Shown here piece by piece: positions 18,302 through 26,394 of a DNA stretch of 64,000 nucleotides; the first letter of the stretch is position 1; each line of letters starts with the position of its first letter. The notes under the pieces were generated by a model, which was not told where the DNA came from, made no database searches, and saw only the letters and a list, made by a program, of their open reading frames with translations. This DNA comes from Poseidonocella sedimentorum (GTDB taxonomy: Bacteria; Pseudomonadota; Alphaproteobacteria; Rhodobacterales; Rhodobacteraceae): contig NZ_FOYI01000003.1 in the NCBI RefSeq assembly GCF_900116005.1, positions 1 through 64,000 of the forward strand, written 5' to 3'. The position numbers and the translations under genes are program-made.

Positions 18302-19636
18302 ATGGCCAAGGCAATGAAAATCGCGATCGTGGATGACGAGAAGGACATGCGTCAATCGATCAGCCAGTGGCTGGCGCTTTCGGGCTATGACACGGAGGCC
18401 TTCGGCAGCGCGGAGGAGGCGCTCAAATCCATCGGGCCGGATTATCCCGGCATCGTCGTGACCGATATCCGCATGCCCGGCATGGACGGGATGCAGTTCC
18501 TGCGCAAGCTCATGGGCGCGGATAGCGCGCTGCCCGTAATCATGATCACCGGCCATGGCGATGTGCCGATGGCGGTCGAAGCGATGCGGATCGGGGCCTA
18601 TGATTTCCTCGAAAAGCCCTTCAACCCCGACAAGATGACGGCGCTGGCCAAGAAGGCGGCCAATGCGCGCCGCCTCACGCTCGACAGTCGCGCGCTGCGC
18701 CGCGAGCTTTCGGACGGGGGCGAGCTGATGAAGAAGCTCATCGGCGCCTCGCCGGTGATGGAACGGCTGCGTGAGGATATCCTCGATCTCGGCCAGGCTG
18801 ACGGGCACGTGTTGATCGACGGCGAGACCGGGACGGGCAAGACCCTCACGGCCCATGCGCTGCATGCGGTGGGCGCGCGGGCGGGCAAGAAATTCGTGCT
18901 GGTCAACTGCTCGGCGCTGGAGGAACAGGCGCTTGCGCGGCGGCTGTTCGGCCCGGTGCTTGAGGGCGATCCGAGCCTTCCGGCGGTCGAGGAGGCGCGC
19001 GGCGGGACGCTCGTGCTCGAGGACGTTGAGTCGCTGAGCGACACGCTGCAGGCGCGACTGTTGCAGGTGATCAACGAACAGGGCACCCCGGCCGAGACGC
19101 GGATCATCGCGATTTGCAACATGCAGGACGAGGGGCGCACCAGCGAGGACGCGCTGCGCCCGGATCTCTTCTACCGGCTCGCCGCCCTTCGCCTGACGCT
19201 GCCGCCGCTGCGCAACCGGGGCGAGGATATCCTGATGCTCTTCACCCGGCTGACCGACCAGTTCGCTGAGGAATACGGCTGCGATGCGCCCAAGGTCAGC
19301 GCGCAGGAGGCGGCCCAGCTGCTGCAGGCGCCATGGCCCGGCAACGTCCGCCAGCTCATCAACGTGGCCGAGCGCGCGGTGCTGCAATCGCGGCGCGGCT
19401 CAGGGACGATCGCTTCGCTGCTGATGTCGGAAAACGAGGAAGTGCGCCCGGTGATGACCACCGAGGGCAAGCCGCTCAAGGAATATGTCGAGGCCTTCGA
19501 ACGGATGCTCATCGACAACACGATGCGCCGCCACAAGGGCTCGATTTCCAGCGTGATGACAGAGCTGTGCCTGCCGCGTCGGACGCTCAACGAGAAGATG
19601 GCGAAATACGGGCTGCAGCGCGCGGATTACCTCTGA
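18302..19636 (+). CDS. dctD: DctD-type response regulator with AAA+ domain lacking the GAFTGA loop
   Basis: 444 residues. The receiver domain (1-120) has phospho-acceptor D55 and ends DFLEKPFNP. The AAA+ domain has Walker A GETGTGKT (174-181). A C-terminal Fis-type helix-turn-helix follows (GSISSVMTELCLPRRTLNEK). After VNCSALEEQALARRLFG the sequence goes straight to PVLEGDPSLPAVEEARGGT. The sigma54-contacting GAFTGA loop is missing and the region shortened by a few residues. Walker B reads LVLEDVES instead of the usual FLDE. It therefore probably does not remodel sigma54 holoenzyme. The ATG at 18302 has AAAGG upstream; an overlapping GTG at 18299 is alternative. Confidence 0.88.
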   Translation: MAKAMKIAIVDDEKDMRQSISQWLALSGYDTEAFGSAEEALKSIGPDYPGIVVTDIRMPGMDGMQFLRKLMGADSALPVIMITGHGDVPMAVEAMRIGAYDFLEKPFNPDKMTALAKKAANARRLTLDSRALRRELSDGGELMKKLIGASPVMERLREDILDLGQADGHVLIDGETGTGKTLTAHALHAVGARAGKKFVLVNCSALEEQALARRLFGPVLEGDPSLPAVEEARGGTLVLEDVESLSDTLQARLLQVINEQGTPAETRIIAICNMQDEGRTSEDALRPDLFYRLAALRLTLPPLRNRGEDILMLFTRLTDQFAEEYGCDAPKVSAQEAAQLLQAPWPGNVRQLINVAERAVLQSRRGSGTIASLLMSENEEVRPVMTTEGKPLKEYVEAFERMLIDNTMRRHKGSISSVMTELCLPRRTLNEKMAKYGLQRADYL

Positions 19637-19654
19637 GGCGCATGCCTCGGCGGG

Positions 19655-20863
19655 TCAGTCCCGGCCCGAGGCGCCCAGCCCCAGCCGCATCAGCCGCCGC
19701 CGCAGCGGGCTGATCTCGAACACCCGGTCGAGCACGAAGGCGCGCGCGGCGCGCAGCGGCTCCGGCGTGGCCATCGAGGCGCGGTTGAGCATGTCGATCC
19801 CGGCGATCCGGCGGCGAATATCGGGCAGGCGCGCGCGGGAGTACGCCGCGAGCATGGCAGCATCGCCCAGCCCCTCGGGCCGGGCCTCGGCCAGGGTGAG
19901 CAGCGTGTCGAGATCGGCGAGCGACATGTTGAGCCCCTGCGCACCGATCGGCGGGACGACATGAGCGGCCTCGGCCACGAGCGCGAGCCGTTCGCCGGTG
20001 ATCTCTTCGGCCACCTGGCTGATGATCGGCCAGACGGAGCGGCGCGACGCAAGCGTCAGCGGCCCGAGAATTTCGCAGGAGCGCGCGGTTGCCTCGGCCT
20101 CGAACGCCGTTGTCTCCAGCGCGGCCAGCCGTTCCGCCTCGGGCCCGCGTTCCATCCAGACCACCGCGCTCGCGGGCCGGCCGTCCCGGTCGGGCAGGGG
20201 CACGAGCGTGAAGGGCCCGCCGCTGAGATGCACCTCGGTCGAGACGTTTTCGTGCGGCGTCGGGTGGGTCACGGTGAAGGCGAGGGCGCGCTGTCCGTAG
20301 CGGATCGTCCGGGCCTTAATCCCCGCCGCCGCCCGCATGGGCGAGCCGCGCCCGTCGGCGGCGATCACCAGCCGCGCGCGGACAAAGCGCCCGTCGCTGA
20401 GGCCCACCGTCGCCTCGCCCTCGCGGGTCAGAAGTGTGCGCGTGCCGACGCCGGTCTCATGGGTGACACTGGCGCTGTTCTTCAGGGCCGCGGCAAATTC
20501 GCGTCGTAACAGCCAGTTCGGCAGGTTCCAGCCAAAGGGCAGACCGCCCAGCTCGCCCGCATCGAAATCCCGCTGCACCGGGCCGCGCGCGCCCTCGCGC
20601 CCCGCATCGAGGATGCGCATCACCCGCAGCAGCGCGGCGTCGCCCGCCAGCCGCTCCCACAGCCCCGCGCGGGCCAGAAACCCCTGCGCTGGCTGGAGAA
20701 ACGCCGTCGAGCGCATGTCCGCGCCGGCGGCCTCGCGCTCCGTCACCGGCGGAGCCGGGTCGACGCAGATCACGGAGAACCCCGCGCGCCCGAAAGCGGC
20801 CGCGGCGGCCATCCCGGCGATGCCGCCGCCGGAGACGAGGATATCGGTGTGGATCATGCTCAT
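19655..20863 (-). CDS. UbiH/UbiF/VisC-family FAD-dependent hydroxylase
   Basis: About 402 residues. The N-terminal FAD motif is DILVSGGGIAGMAAAAAFGRAG. The second FAD motif appears as RLALVAEAAHVVPPIGAQGLNMSLAD, where the usual GDAAH reads AEAAH. The middle has LVIAADGRGSPMR (DG motif). The family hydroxylates the ubiquinone ring; which position cannot be told from sequence. The start is taken at the ATG at 20863; one at 20857 is also possible. It is downstream of, and codirectional with, the HAD phosphatase gene. Confidence 0.88.
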   Translation of the reverse strand: MSMIHTDILVSGGGIAGMAAAAAFGRAGFSVICVDPAPPVTEREAAGADMRSTAFLQPAQGFLARAGLWERLAGDAALLRVMRILDAGREGARGPVQRDFDAGELGGLPFGWNLPNWLLRREFAAALKNSASVTHETGVGTRTLLTREGEATVGLSDGRFVRARLVIAADGRGSPMRAAAGIKARTIRYGQRALAFTVTHPTPHENVSTEVHLSGGPFTLVPLPDRDGRPASAVVWMERGPEAERLAALETTAFEAEATARSCEILGPLTLASRRSVWPIISQVAEEITGERLALVAEAAHVVPPIGAQGLNMSLADLDTLLTLAEARPEGLGDAAMLAAYSRARLPDIRRRIAGIDMLNRASMATPEPLRAARAFVLDRVFEISPLRRRLMRLGLGASGRD

Positions 20864-20905
20864 GCGCTGCAATCTATCGGTCTGCCGCGCCGGGGCAAGG
20901 CGCGC

Positions 20906-21550
20906 TCAGACAAGCTGCGCCAGAAACCGCGTGAGATCGTCGGTATGGTGGTGAATATGCGCCTCGCCCGTGCCCGCCTCGGCCACGTGAACGGTGCGCA
21001 TCCCGAGCGCGTGGGGCACCACGAGATTGCGCGGATCGTCTTCGAACATGGCCGCCGTCTCGCCCGCGACGCCATCCTTGGCAAAGACCGTGTCGAAGGC
21101 CGCACGCTCCGGTTTGGGCAGGAAATCGGCATGTTCGACCCCGTAGACCGCGTCGAAAAGCCCGTCGAGCCCCCGCGCGGCGAGCACATTCATCGCATAG
21201 GGCGCGCAGCCGTTGGTATAGACAATCTTGCGTCCGGGCAGGGCGCGGATGTGATCGGCCAGCGCCGCGTCGCGCTCCAGCCCGCTGAAATCGATGTCAT
21301 GCACAACCGTGAGATAGGGCGCCGGATCGACGCCGTGTTCGCGCATGAGACCCGCCAGCGTGGTGCCGTAGTCGCGCCAATAATCGCGCCGCAACCGGTC
21401 GGCCTCGGCCTCCGTGACGCCCACGGCCTCCATGACGAAAGCCGTCATCCGGACTTCGATCTGGTCGAAAAGCCGGGCCGAGGGCGGGTAGAGCGTGTTG
21501 TCGAGGTCAAAGACCCAGTGACGTACATGGGAGAGGCTGTCGCGTGGCAT
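20906..21550 (-). CDS. HAD-superfamily pyrimidine 5'-nucleotidase
   Basis: 214 residues. Motif I is FDLDNTLYPP with the nucleophilic aspartate at about 15 and the acid D two later. Motif II is VYTNG, motif III the lysine in LPKPERAAF, and motif IV FEDDPRN. The pattern DNTLYP, with an all-helical cap, is that of the SDT1-like/ pyrimidine 5'-nucleotidase group. These dephosphorylate UMP/CMP and some damaged nucleotides. Usual length. Physiological substrate not established. Confidence 0.88.
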   Translation of the reverse strand: MPRDSLSHVRHWVFDLDNTLYPPSARLFDQIEVRMTAFVMEAVGVTEAEADRLRRDYWRDYGTTLAGLMREHGVDPAPYLTVVHDIDFSGLERDAALADHIRALPGRKIVYTNGCAPYAMNVLAARGLDGLFDAVYGVEHADFLPKPERAAFDTVFAKDGVAGETAAMFEDDPRNLVVPHALGMRTVHVAEAGTGEAHIHHHTDDLTRFLAQLV

Positions 21551-21651
21551 GGGGGATGCCTACCCGTCGGCGCGCAATGTGGCAATGGGTCGGCCTTGAT
21601 TTCCGGGCGGGGCGCGGCCTAGGGTCCGCGAAATCACGGGAAGGACTGAAG

Positions 21652-22296
21652 ATGAAACCTGCGCCGTCACCGCAGAAGGATGCCTATTCGCTGGTGCTCG
21701 AGGCGATTGATCTGGGGCTCTACAAGCCGGGGGACCGGTTGGTCGAGAGCGAGCTGGCCGAGCGGTTCGGGGTCTCGCGCACGCCGATCCGGGAGGCGCT
21801 CCAACGGCTGGAGACGCAATCGCTGCTGACGCGGGATGGGCGGAGCTTGATCGTGGCCTCGCTCGATCACAACCAGCTGGCAGAGCTTTACGTCGTGCGC
21901 TCCGAGCTTGAGGGGCTGGCGGCGCGGCTGGCGGCGCAACATGCCACGGAAGAGGAGGTGCGCGTGCTGCGTGACATGCTCGATTCGGACCGGCTTCTGG
22001 CCAAGGATCCGGCGGCGCTCGCGCGCACCAACCGGCGGTTTCACAAGATGGTCCACCTTGCGTCACACAACCGCTATCTGGTGCAGCAGCTCGACCTTGT
22101 CTACCGCTCCATGGCGCTCATGGCGACAACGTCGCTCTCAAGCGAGGGGCGCGCCGAGATCGCGCTGGCTGAGCATGACGAGATCGTTCAGGCCATTGAA
22201 AAGCGCGATTCGGATCGGGCCTACGCGGCGCTTAAATCACATATTTCAAAGGCTTATGTGACGCGGCTCAAGTCTGACGCTGAAGCCGCGGAATAG
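21652..22296 (+). CDS. GntR/FadR-type (FCD) transcriptional regulator
   Basis: 214 residues. The winged helix (about 8-75) carries ESELAERFGVSRTPIREALQRL. The FCD ligand-binding domain (about 85-205) is all helical. Metal-binding His and Asp candidates lie in RRFHKMVHLASHN and LAEHDEI. The family represses catabolic operons and is released by organic acids. No catabolic gene lies beside it, so the target is unknown. The start is supported by GGAAGG about 8 bp upstream. Confidence 0.9.
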   Translation: MKPAPSPQKDAYSLVLEAIDLGLYKPGDRLVESELAERFGVSRTPIREALQRLETQSLLTRDGRSLIVASLDHNQLAELYVVRSELEGLAARLAAQHATEEEVRVLRDMLDSDRLLAKDPAALARTNRRFHKMVHLASHNRYLVQQLDLVYRSMALMATTSLSSEGRAEIALAEHDEIVQAIEKRDSDRAYAALKSHISKAYVTRLKSDAEAAE

Positions 22297-22307
22297 CGCT
22301 GCGGGGG

Positions 22308-24176
22308 TCACTCCGGTCCGGGCTGGGAATGGCCGTGTTCGGTCTTGTCCCAGAAGAACGGGCGCGCGATGAGCTCGTAGAGCCCCTTGTAGGCGGCGAG
22401 TGTGGCCAGCGGGAAGTAGAGCATCATCCCCGGCGTCCACTTCATCAGGTGGCGGTGGCGCTCGCCCCGCACGGCGAAGCTTGAGACGGCCACGCCCACC
22501 AGCTCCATCGCGAGAAACCCCGCCCCGATCAGCAGCGTGCCTTCAGTGGAGAGGACCGGTGTGAGCGGGTGGGGCGCGCCGAGGAGCACCAACCAGAAGG
22601 ACCACAGGACCGGCGCGAAGAGGAAGCCCACGATGGAAGTCAGAAAGAAGATCTGGAAGCCGAAGAAGCGCCAAGCGCCGAGTTGACGAAAGAGCGTCCA
22701 GGGCCGGCGCATGTGGACCGCATAGGTCGCCATGTAGCCCTTGAGCCAGCGCGAGCGTTGCCGCACCCAAGGCCAGGCGCGGCAGTTCGCCTCCTCCATC
22801 GTGACCGTGTCGATCAGCTCCGTCCGGTAGCCGTGGCGCGCGAGACGGATTCCCAGATCGGCGTCCTCTGTGACGTTGTGGGCATCCCACCCGCCGAAGC
22901 GTTCGAGAATTTTCCGCTGGAAAAACAGTGTCGTACCGCCCAGTGGGATCGGAAAGCCCAGCCGCGCGATGCCCGGCAGGAAGACGCGGAACCAGGTGGC
23001 ATATTCGATCGCGAAGCAGCGCGCCATCCAGTTGTGGCGGGCGTTGTAGTAGTCCAGCACACCTTGCAGGCAGACCACGTCCCAAGGCGCATCGCGGAAG
23101 CGCCGGGCGACCTTTTCGAGCTGGTCCGGGGCGGGGGCGTCCTCGGCGTCATAGATGCCGACGATCTCGCCGCGGCAGAAATCCAACGCGTAGTTGAGCG
23201 CGCGCGGCTTGGTTTGCGGGTGGCCCGGCGGGACGACGATGGTGCGGTACCAGACCGGCAGCTGGCTCTTGGCGAGGGCGTCGCGAGTCAGGCTGTCGCC
23301 CTCTTCGACGACGAGCAGGATGTCGAGCAGATGGCGCGGATAGTCGAGCCGGTCGAGCCGTTTGACAAGGACCTCGGCCACCGATTGCTCGCGGTGCAGC
23401 GGCACGAGGATCGAGATCGTCGGGCGTTTCCAACCCGGCGGCCCCTTGGGGAAGCTCTCGCGGCGCCGGCTCGTGAGCGCGGCGGTGAAGGCGGCGATCT
23501 TGAGCAGAGTCGAGAACAGAAGCGAGACCGAGGCGACGGAGGCGAGGGCAGTGAAGGTGATGACCGGCTGATAGACCAGCGCGGCGATAAGCGCGCCGAC
23601 GGTGATCGCGGCGAAGAGCCCGGCGAAGCGGCTGTTGTCCTGCATCGTGCGGCAGGAGACCTCTTCGGGCACGCGCGTTTCGGCCCGGCGCGCGAGGGTC
23701 TCGCCGCAAAACCGGCGCAGCACTTCTTCGAGCGTGGTGACGGGCGTGACGGCGAGGATCGCGGGTTTGAGATCGTCGGGCAGGGCCTCCAGGATCGCCT
23801 CCAGCCGTTCGGGGTAGGCGGTGGCGATCACCGTGAGCCCGCCGACGCGCGACCACGGCACGAAGCCGACCTTCTGCATGACGCTCGGATCCACCCGTTC
23901 GATCAGCCGGGGCATGGGCGCGCCGCCCGCAAGATCCACGTATTGCGCTGATTTCTGAAGAGAAAGCGCGCGGTACAGCTCGGCTTCGGTGATCAGCCCG
24001 AGGGCAACGAGCACATCGCCGAGCTTGGCATTGTCGGATTTCTGAACCTTGATCGCGCGGGTCAACTCACCGTTGCTGATCAGCCCCTGGCTCACAAGGA
24101 TTTCGCCAAGGCGCACATGCGCCCGGTCCGATACGAGCGGCTCAGCCGTTTCCAATCTGAGGGAAGCGTCCGACAT
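22308..24176 (-). CDS. Membrane glycosyltransferase 2 with N-terminal MshEN (c-di-GMP-binding) domain
   Basis: 622 residues. Residues 22-45 (RLGEILVSQGLISNGELTRA..Q) and 51-74 (KLGDVLVALGLITEAELYRA..Q) form two 24-residue motifs with a 5-residue spacer. This is exactly the c-di-GMP-binding pattern of MshEN domains. Two membrane helices follow (about 190-235), then a GT2 catalytic domain: ISILVPLHRE, IYDAEDAP (DxD-like), TEDADLGIRLA (base) and QRSRWLKGY (QxxRW). Four more membrane helices are at the C-terminus. It resembles NfrB-like and cellulose-synthase-like enzymes that export a glycan. The acceptor is unknown. The GntR gene converges on it with 11 bp between. Confidence 0.88.
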   Translation of the reverse strand: MSDASLRLETAEPLVSDRAHVRLGEILVSQGLISNGELTRAIKVQKSDNAKLGDVLVALGLITEAELYRALSLQKSAQYVDLAGGAPMPRLIERVDPSVMQKVGFVPWSRVGGLTVIATAYPERLEAILEALPDDLKPAILAVTPVTTLEEVLRRFCGETLARRAETRVPEEVSCRTMQDNSRFAGLFAAITVGALIAALVYQPVITFTALASVASVSLLFSTLLKIAAFTAALTSRRRESFPKGPPGWKRPTISILVPLHREQSVAEVLVKRLDRLDYPRHLLDILLVVEEGDSLTRDALAKSQLPVWYRTIVVPPGHPQTKPRALNYALDFCRGEIVGIYDAEDAPAPDQLEKVARRFRDAPWDVVCLQGVLDYYNARHNWMARCFAIEYATWFRVFLPGIARLGFPIPLGGTTLFFQRKILERFGGWDAHNVTEDADLGIRLARHGYRTELIDTVTMEEANCRAWPWVRQRSRWLKGYMATYAVHMRRPWTLFRQLGAWRFFGFQIFFLTSIVGFLFAPVLWSFWLVLLGAPHPLTPVLSTEGTLLIGAGFLAMELVGVAVSSFAVRGERHRHLMKWTPGMMLYFPLATLAAYKGLYELIARPFFWDKTEHGHSQPGPE

Positions 24177-24233
24177 GCCCCATCCTTGACCCAAGTGCCT
24201 CGGCACTCTGGGCGAATTGGGTTAATGCGGGGT

Positions 24234-24258
24234 AAAAACCTCCCCAATTTCGGGGAGG
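24234..24258 (-). terminator. Rho-independent terminator after carA
   Basis: On the minus strand CCTCCCC, loop GAAATT, GGGGAGG, then TTTTT. It lies just downstream of the carA stop at 24272. Confidence 0.85.
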
Positions 24259-24271
24259 TCCGGGGCCCTCC

Positions 24272-25429
24272 TCAGGCGCGCTCGGCCATCGCCGCGGCGA
24301 AGCGCTCGAAGAGGTAATAGCTGTCCTGCGGGCCCGGGCTCGCCTCCGGGTGGTACTGGACCGAAAACACCGGCCGGTCGGCCACGCGGATGCCGCAGTT
24401 GGAGCCATCGAAGAGCGACACATGCGTCTCGATCACACCCTCGGGCAGGGTCTGGCTGTCGACGGTGAAGCCGTGGTTCATTGAGGTGATCTCGACCTTG
24501 CCGGTCTCGTTGTCGCGCACCGGGTGGTTGGCGCCGTGGTGGCCGTGGTTCATCTTGACCGTGTGGGCCCCGAGGGCGCGGGCAAGCATTTGATGCCCAA
24601 GGCAAATCCCGAAGACAGGCAGGTCCGTCTCGTCAAGCAGCTCGCGGATCATCGGCACCGCGTATTCCCCCGTTGCCGCCGGATCGCCGGGGCCGTTGGA
24701 AAGGAAAATCCCGTCCGGGTTCTGGGCCAGCACATCCTCGGCGGTGGAGGTCGCGGGCATTACGGTCACCTCGCAGCCAGCGCTGGCGAGGCAGCGCAGG
24801 ATGTTGCGCTTGGCGCCGTAATCGAGCGCGACGACCTTGAACCGGGCCTCGGTCTGGGGCGCGTAACCCTCGGGCCAGGCCCAGCGTTTTTCATTCCACG
24901 CATAGCTCTGGGTGCAGCTCACGTCCCGCGCGAGATCCCGGCCCACGAGCCCCGGGAAGGCCCGCGCGCGCGCCACCAGCGCCTCGATGTCGAAGACACC
25001 GTCGGGATTGTGCTCCAGCGCCACATGCGGCGCGCCCTGTTGGCGGATCGCGCGGGTCAGGCGCCGGGTGTCGACCCCGCCGATGGCGATGCGCCCCCGC
25101 TTGGCAAGCCAGTCCGAGAGCGGCTCTGCGGCGCGCCAGTTCGACGGCTCCGTCGGATCCCACTTCACGACCATCCCCGAAGCGACCGGGTCCATCGCCT
25201 CGTCATCCTCGGGGGTCACCCCGACGTTGCCGACATGCGGGAAGGTGAAGGTCACGATCTGGCCGGCGTAGGACGGATCGGTCATGATCTCCTGATAGCC
25301 GGTCATGGCGGTGTTGAAGCACAGCTCCGCCTCGGTCGAGCCCTCGGCCCCGAAGCCGCGGCCGTAGAAGATCGTCCCGTCTGCGAGGGCAAGGCAGGCG
25401 GTTGGGTGTGTCCCGGCGGAGTGGGTCAT
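24272..25429 (-). CDS. carA: Carbamoyl-phosphate synthase, small (glutaminase) subunit
   Basis: 385 residues, the standard length. The N-terminal domain reads [20 protein letters not shown] and [20 protein letters not shown]. The class I glutaminase has its nucleophilic cysteine in [11 protein letters not shown] and the catalytic His-x-Glu in [10 protein letters not shown]. It supplies ammonia to CarB for pyrimidine and arginine synthesis. carB is not in the window. A rho-independent terminator follows, so it is probably monocistronic. Confidence 0.97.
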   Translation of the reverse strand: MTHSAGTHPTACLALADGTIFYGRGFGAEGSTEAELCFNTAMTGYQEIMTDPSYAGQIVTFTFPHVGNVGVTPEDDEAMDPVASGMVVKWDPTEPSNWRAAEPLSDWLAKRGRIAIGGVDTRRLTRAIRQQGAPHVALEHNPDGVFDIEALVARARAFPGLVGRDLARDVSCTQSYAWNEKRWAWPEGYAPQTEARFKVVALDYGAKRNILRCLASAGCEVTVMPATSTAEDVLAQNPDGIFLSNGPGDPAATGEYAVPMIRELLDETDLPVFGICLGHQMLARALGAHTVKMNHGHHGANHPVRDNETGKVEITSMNHGFTVDSQTLPEGVIETHVSLFDGSNCGIRVADRPVFSVQYHPEASPGPQDSYYLFERFAAAMAERA

Positions 25430-25609
25430 CGCGCGACTCTCTGACTGTGGTTAAATCCCGCCGAAAGTAGGGACGGGCCCGGCTGAGGTCAAGTGTGCGG
25501 CCGGAAATTAAACCCGTTTGATACCAATGACTTGCCGCAACGCCCTGGACTTGCTTCGGGCCGGGCAATTCGGTATCAAGGCGGCTTTGGACCATTGGGG
25601 ATTGGGGCC

Positions 25610-26068
25610 ATGACCATTCGTGAGAAGATTTCGGCGGCGCTGAAGTCGGCGATGAAGAACAAGGAGGCCGACAAGCTGGCCACCTTGCGGCTGATCAATG
25701 CCGCGATCAAGGATCGCGAGATCGCCCTGCGCGGCGGCGATGACGAGACCGAGATCAGCGATGCCGATGTGCTCGCGATCCTCGGCAAGATGGTCAAGCA
25801 GCGCAACGAGAGCGCGCGGGCCTATGAAGAGGGCGGGCGGCTGGAGCTGGCGGAACGCGAGCGCTCGGAGATCGCCGTCATCGAGGATTTCCTGCCGCGT
25901 CAGCTCACCGATGAGGAGATCGCGGCGGCCGTGGACGCAGCGGTGGCCGAGACCGGCGCGAGCTCGATCCGCGACATGGGCAAGGTAATGGGCGCGCTCA
26001 AGAGCAAATACACCGGGCGGATCGACTTCGCCAAGGTCGGGCCACTGGTCAAGGACCGGCTGAGCTAG
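25610..26068 (+). CDS. GatB/YqeY domain protein
   Basis: 152 residues, the usual size for free-standing YqeY proteins. It begins MTIREKISAALKSAMKNKEA and ends with the C-terminal helical domain GKVMGALKSKYTGRIDFAKVG. That domain is shared with the tail of GatB, which binds tRNA during transamidation. The role of the free protein is not known. It diverges from carA. ATG at 25610 follows GGGG. Confidence 0.93.
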   Translation: MTIREKISAALKSAMKNKEADKLATLRLINAAIKDREIALRGGDDETEISDADVLAILGKMVKQRNESARAYEEGGRLELAERERSEIAVIEDFLPRQLTDEEIAAAVDAAVAETGASSIRDMGKVMGALKSKYTGRIDFAKVGPLVKDRLS

Positions 26069-26394
26069 GACCCACCATCGATACTCAAGCCCGGCGCTCG
26101 CGCTATGGCCGGGCTTGACATGTGATCCCGATCCTATAGATGAGGGTCATGCTGCGCTGCCGCGTGAGGGTCACGTGCCGGGCGATTGTCTGGCACGACA
26201 GCGCAAACCAAGTTCCCATCACGCAGGGTTCTCAAGGGCGGGTCTGACCGTCAGAGACATGGGTCAGGGGGGCAACCTTCTGAACAGTTTTCTGATGGGC
26301 CGGGATGCCGCTGAACCCAAATGACGGGCCGCCACGATGGCGGGCCCGCGTTATTCGGTGCGACTTTGATGGCGCGCCATTGAAAGGACATCTA
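26069..26394. other. 326-bp intergenic region with hairpins and promoter-like elements
   Basis: A perfect 10-bp inverted repeat, TCAAGCCCGG/CCGGGCTTGA (26085-26118), probably ends yqeY. Its right arm runs into TTGACA (26115-26120), a good -35 element, with a weak TAGATG 16 bp later. Direct repeats TGAGGGTCA lie near 26141 and 26165. A CGTGCC/GGCACG hairpin follows, then a near-palindrome GGGCCGCCA/TGGCGGGCCC near 26325-26347. No protein frame is convincing. It may hold a small RNA or the long 5' leader of the helicase. Confidence 0.4.

Noticed and set aside
22308-24176. Type II secretion/pilus ATPase suggested by the MshEN domain
   Set aside because: No Walker A or secretion-ATPase motifs follow; the rest is a GT2 enzyme with membrane helices.
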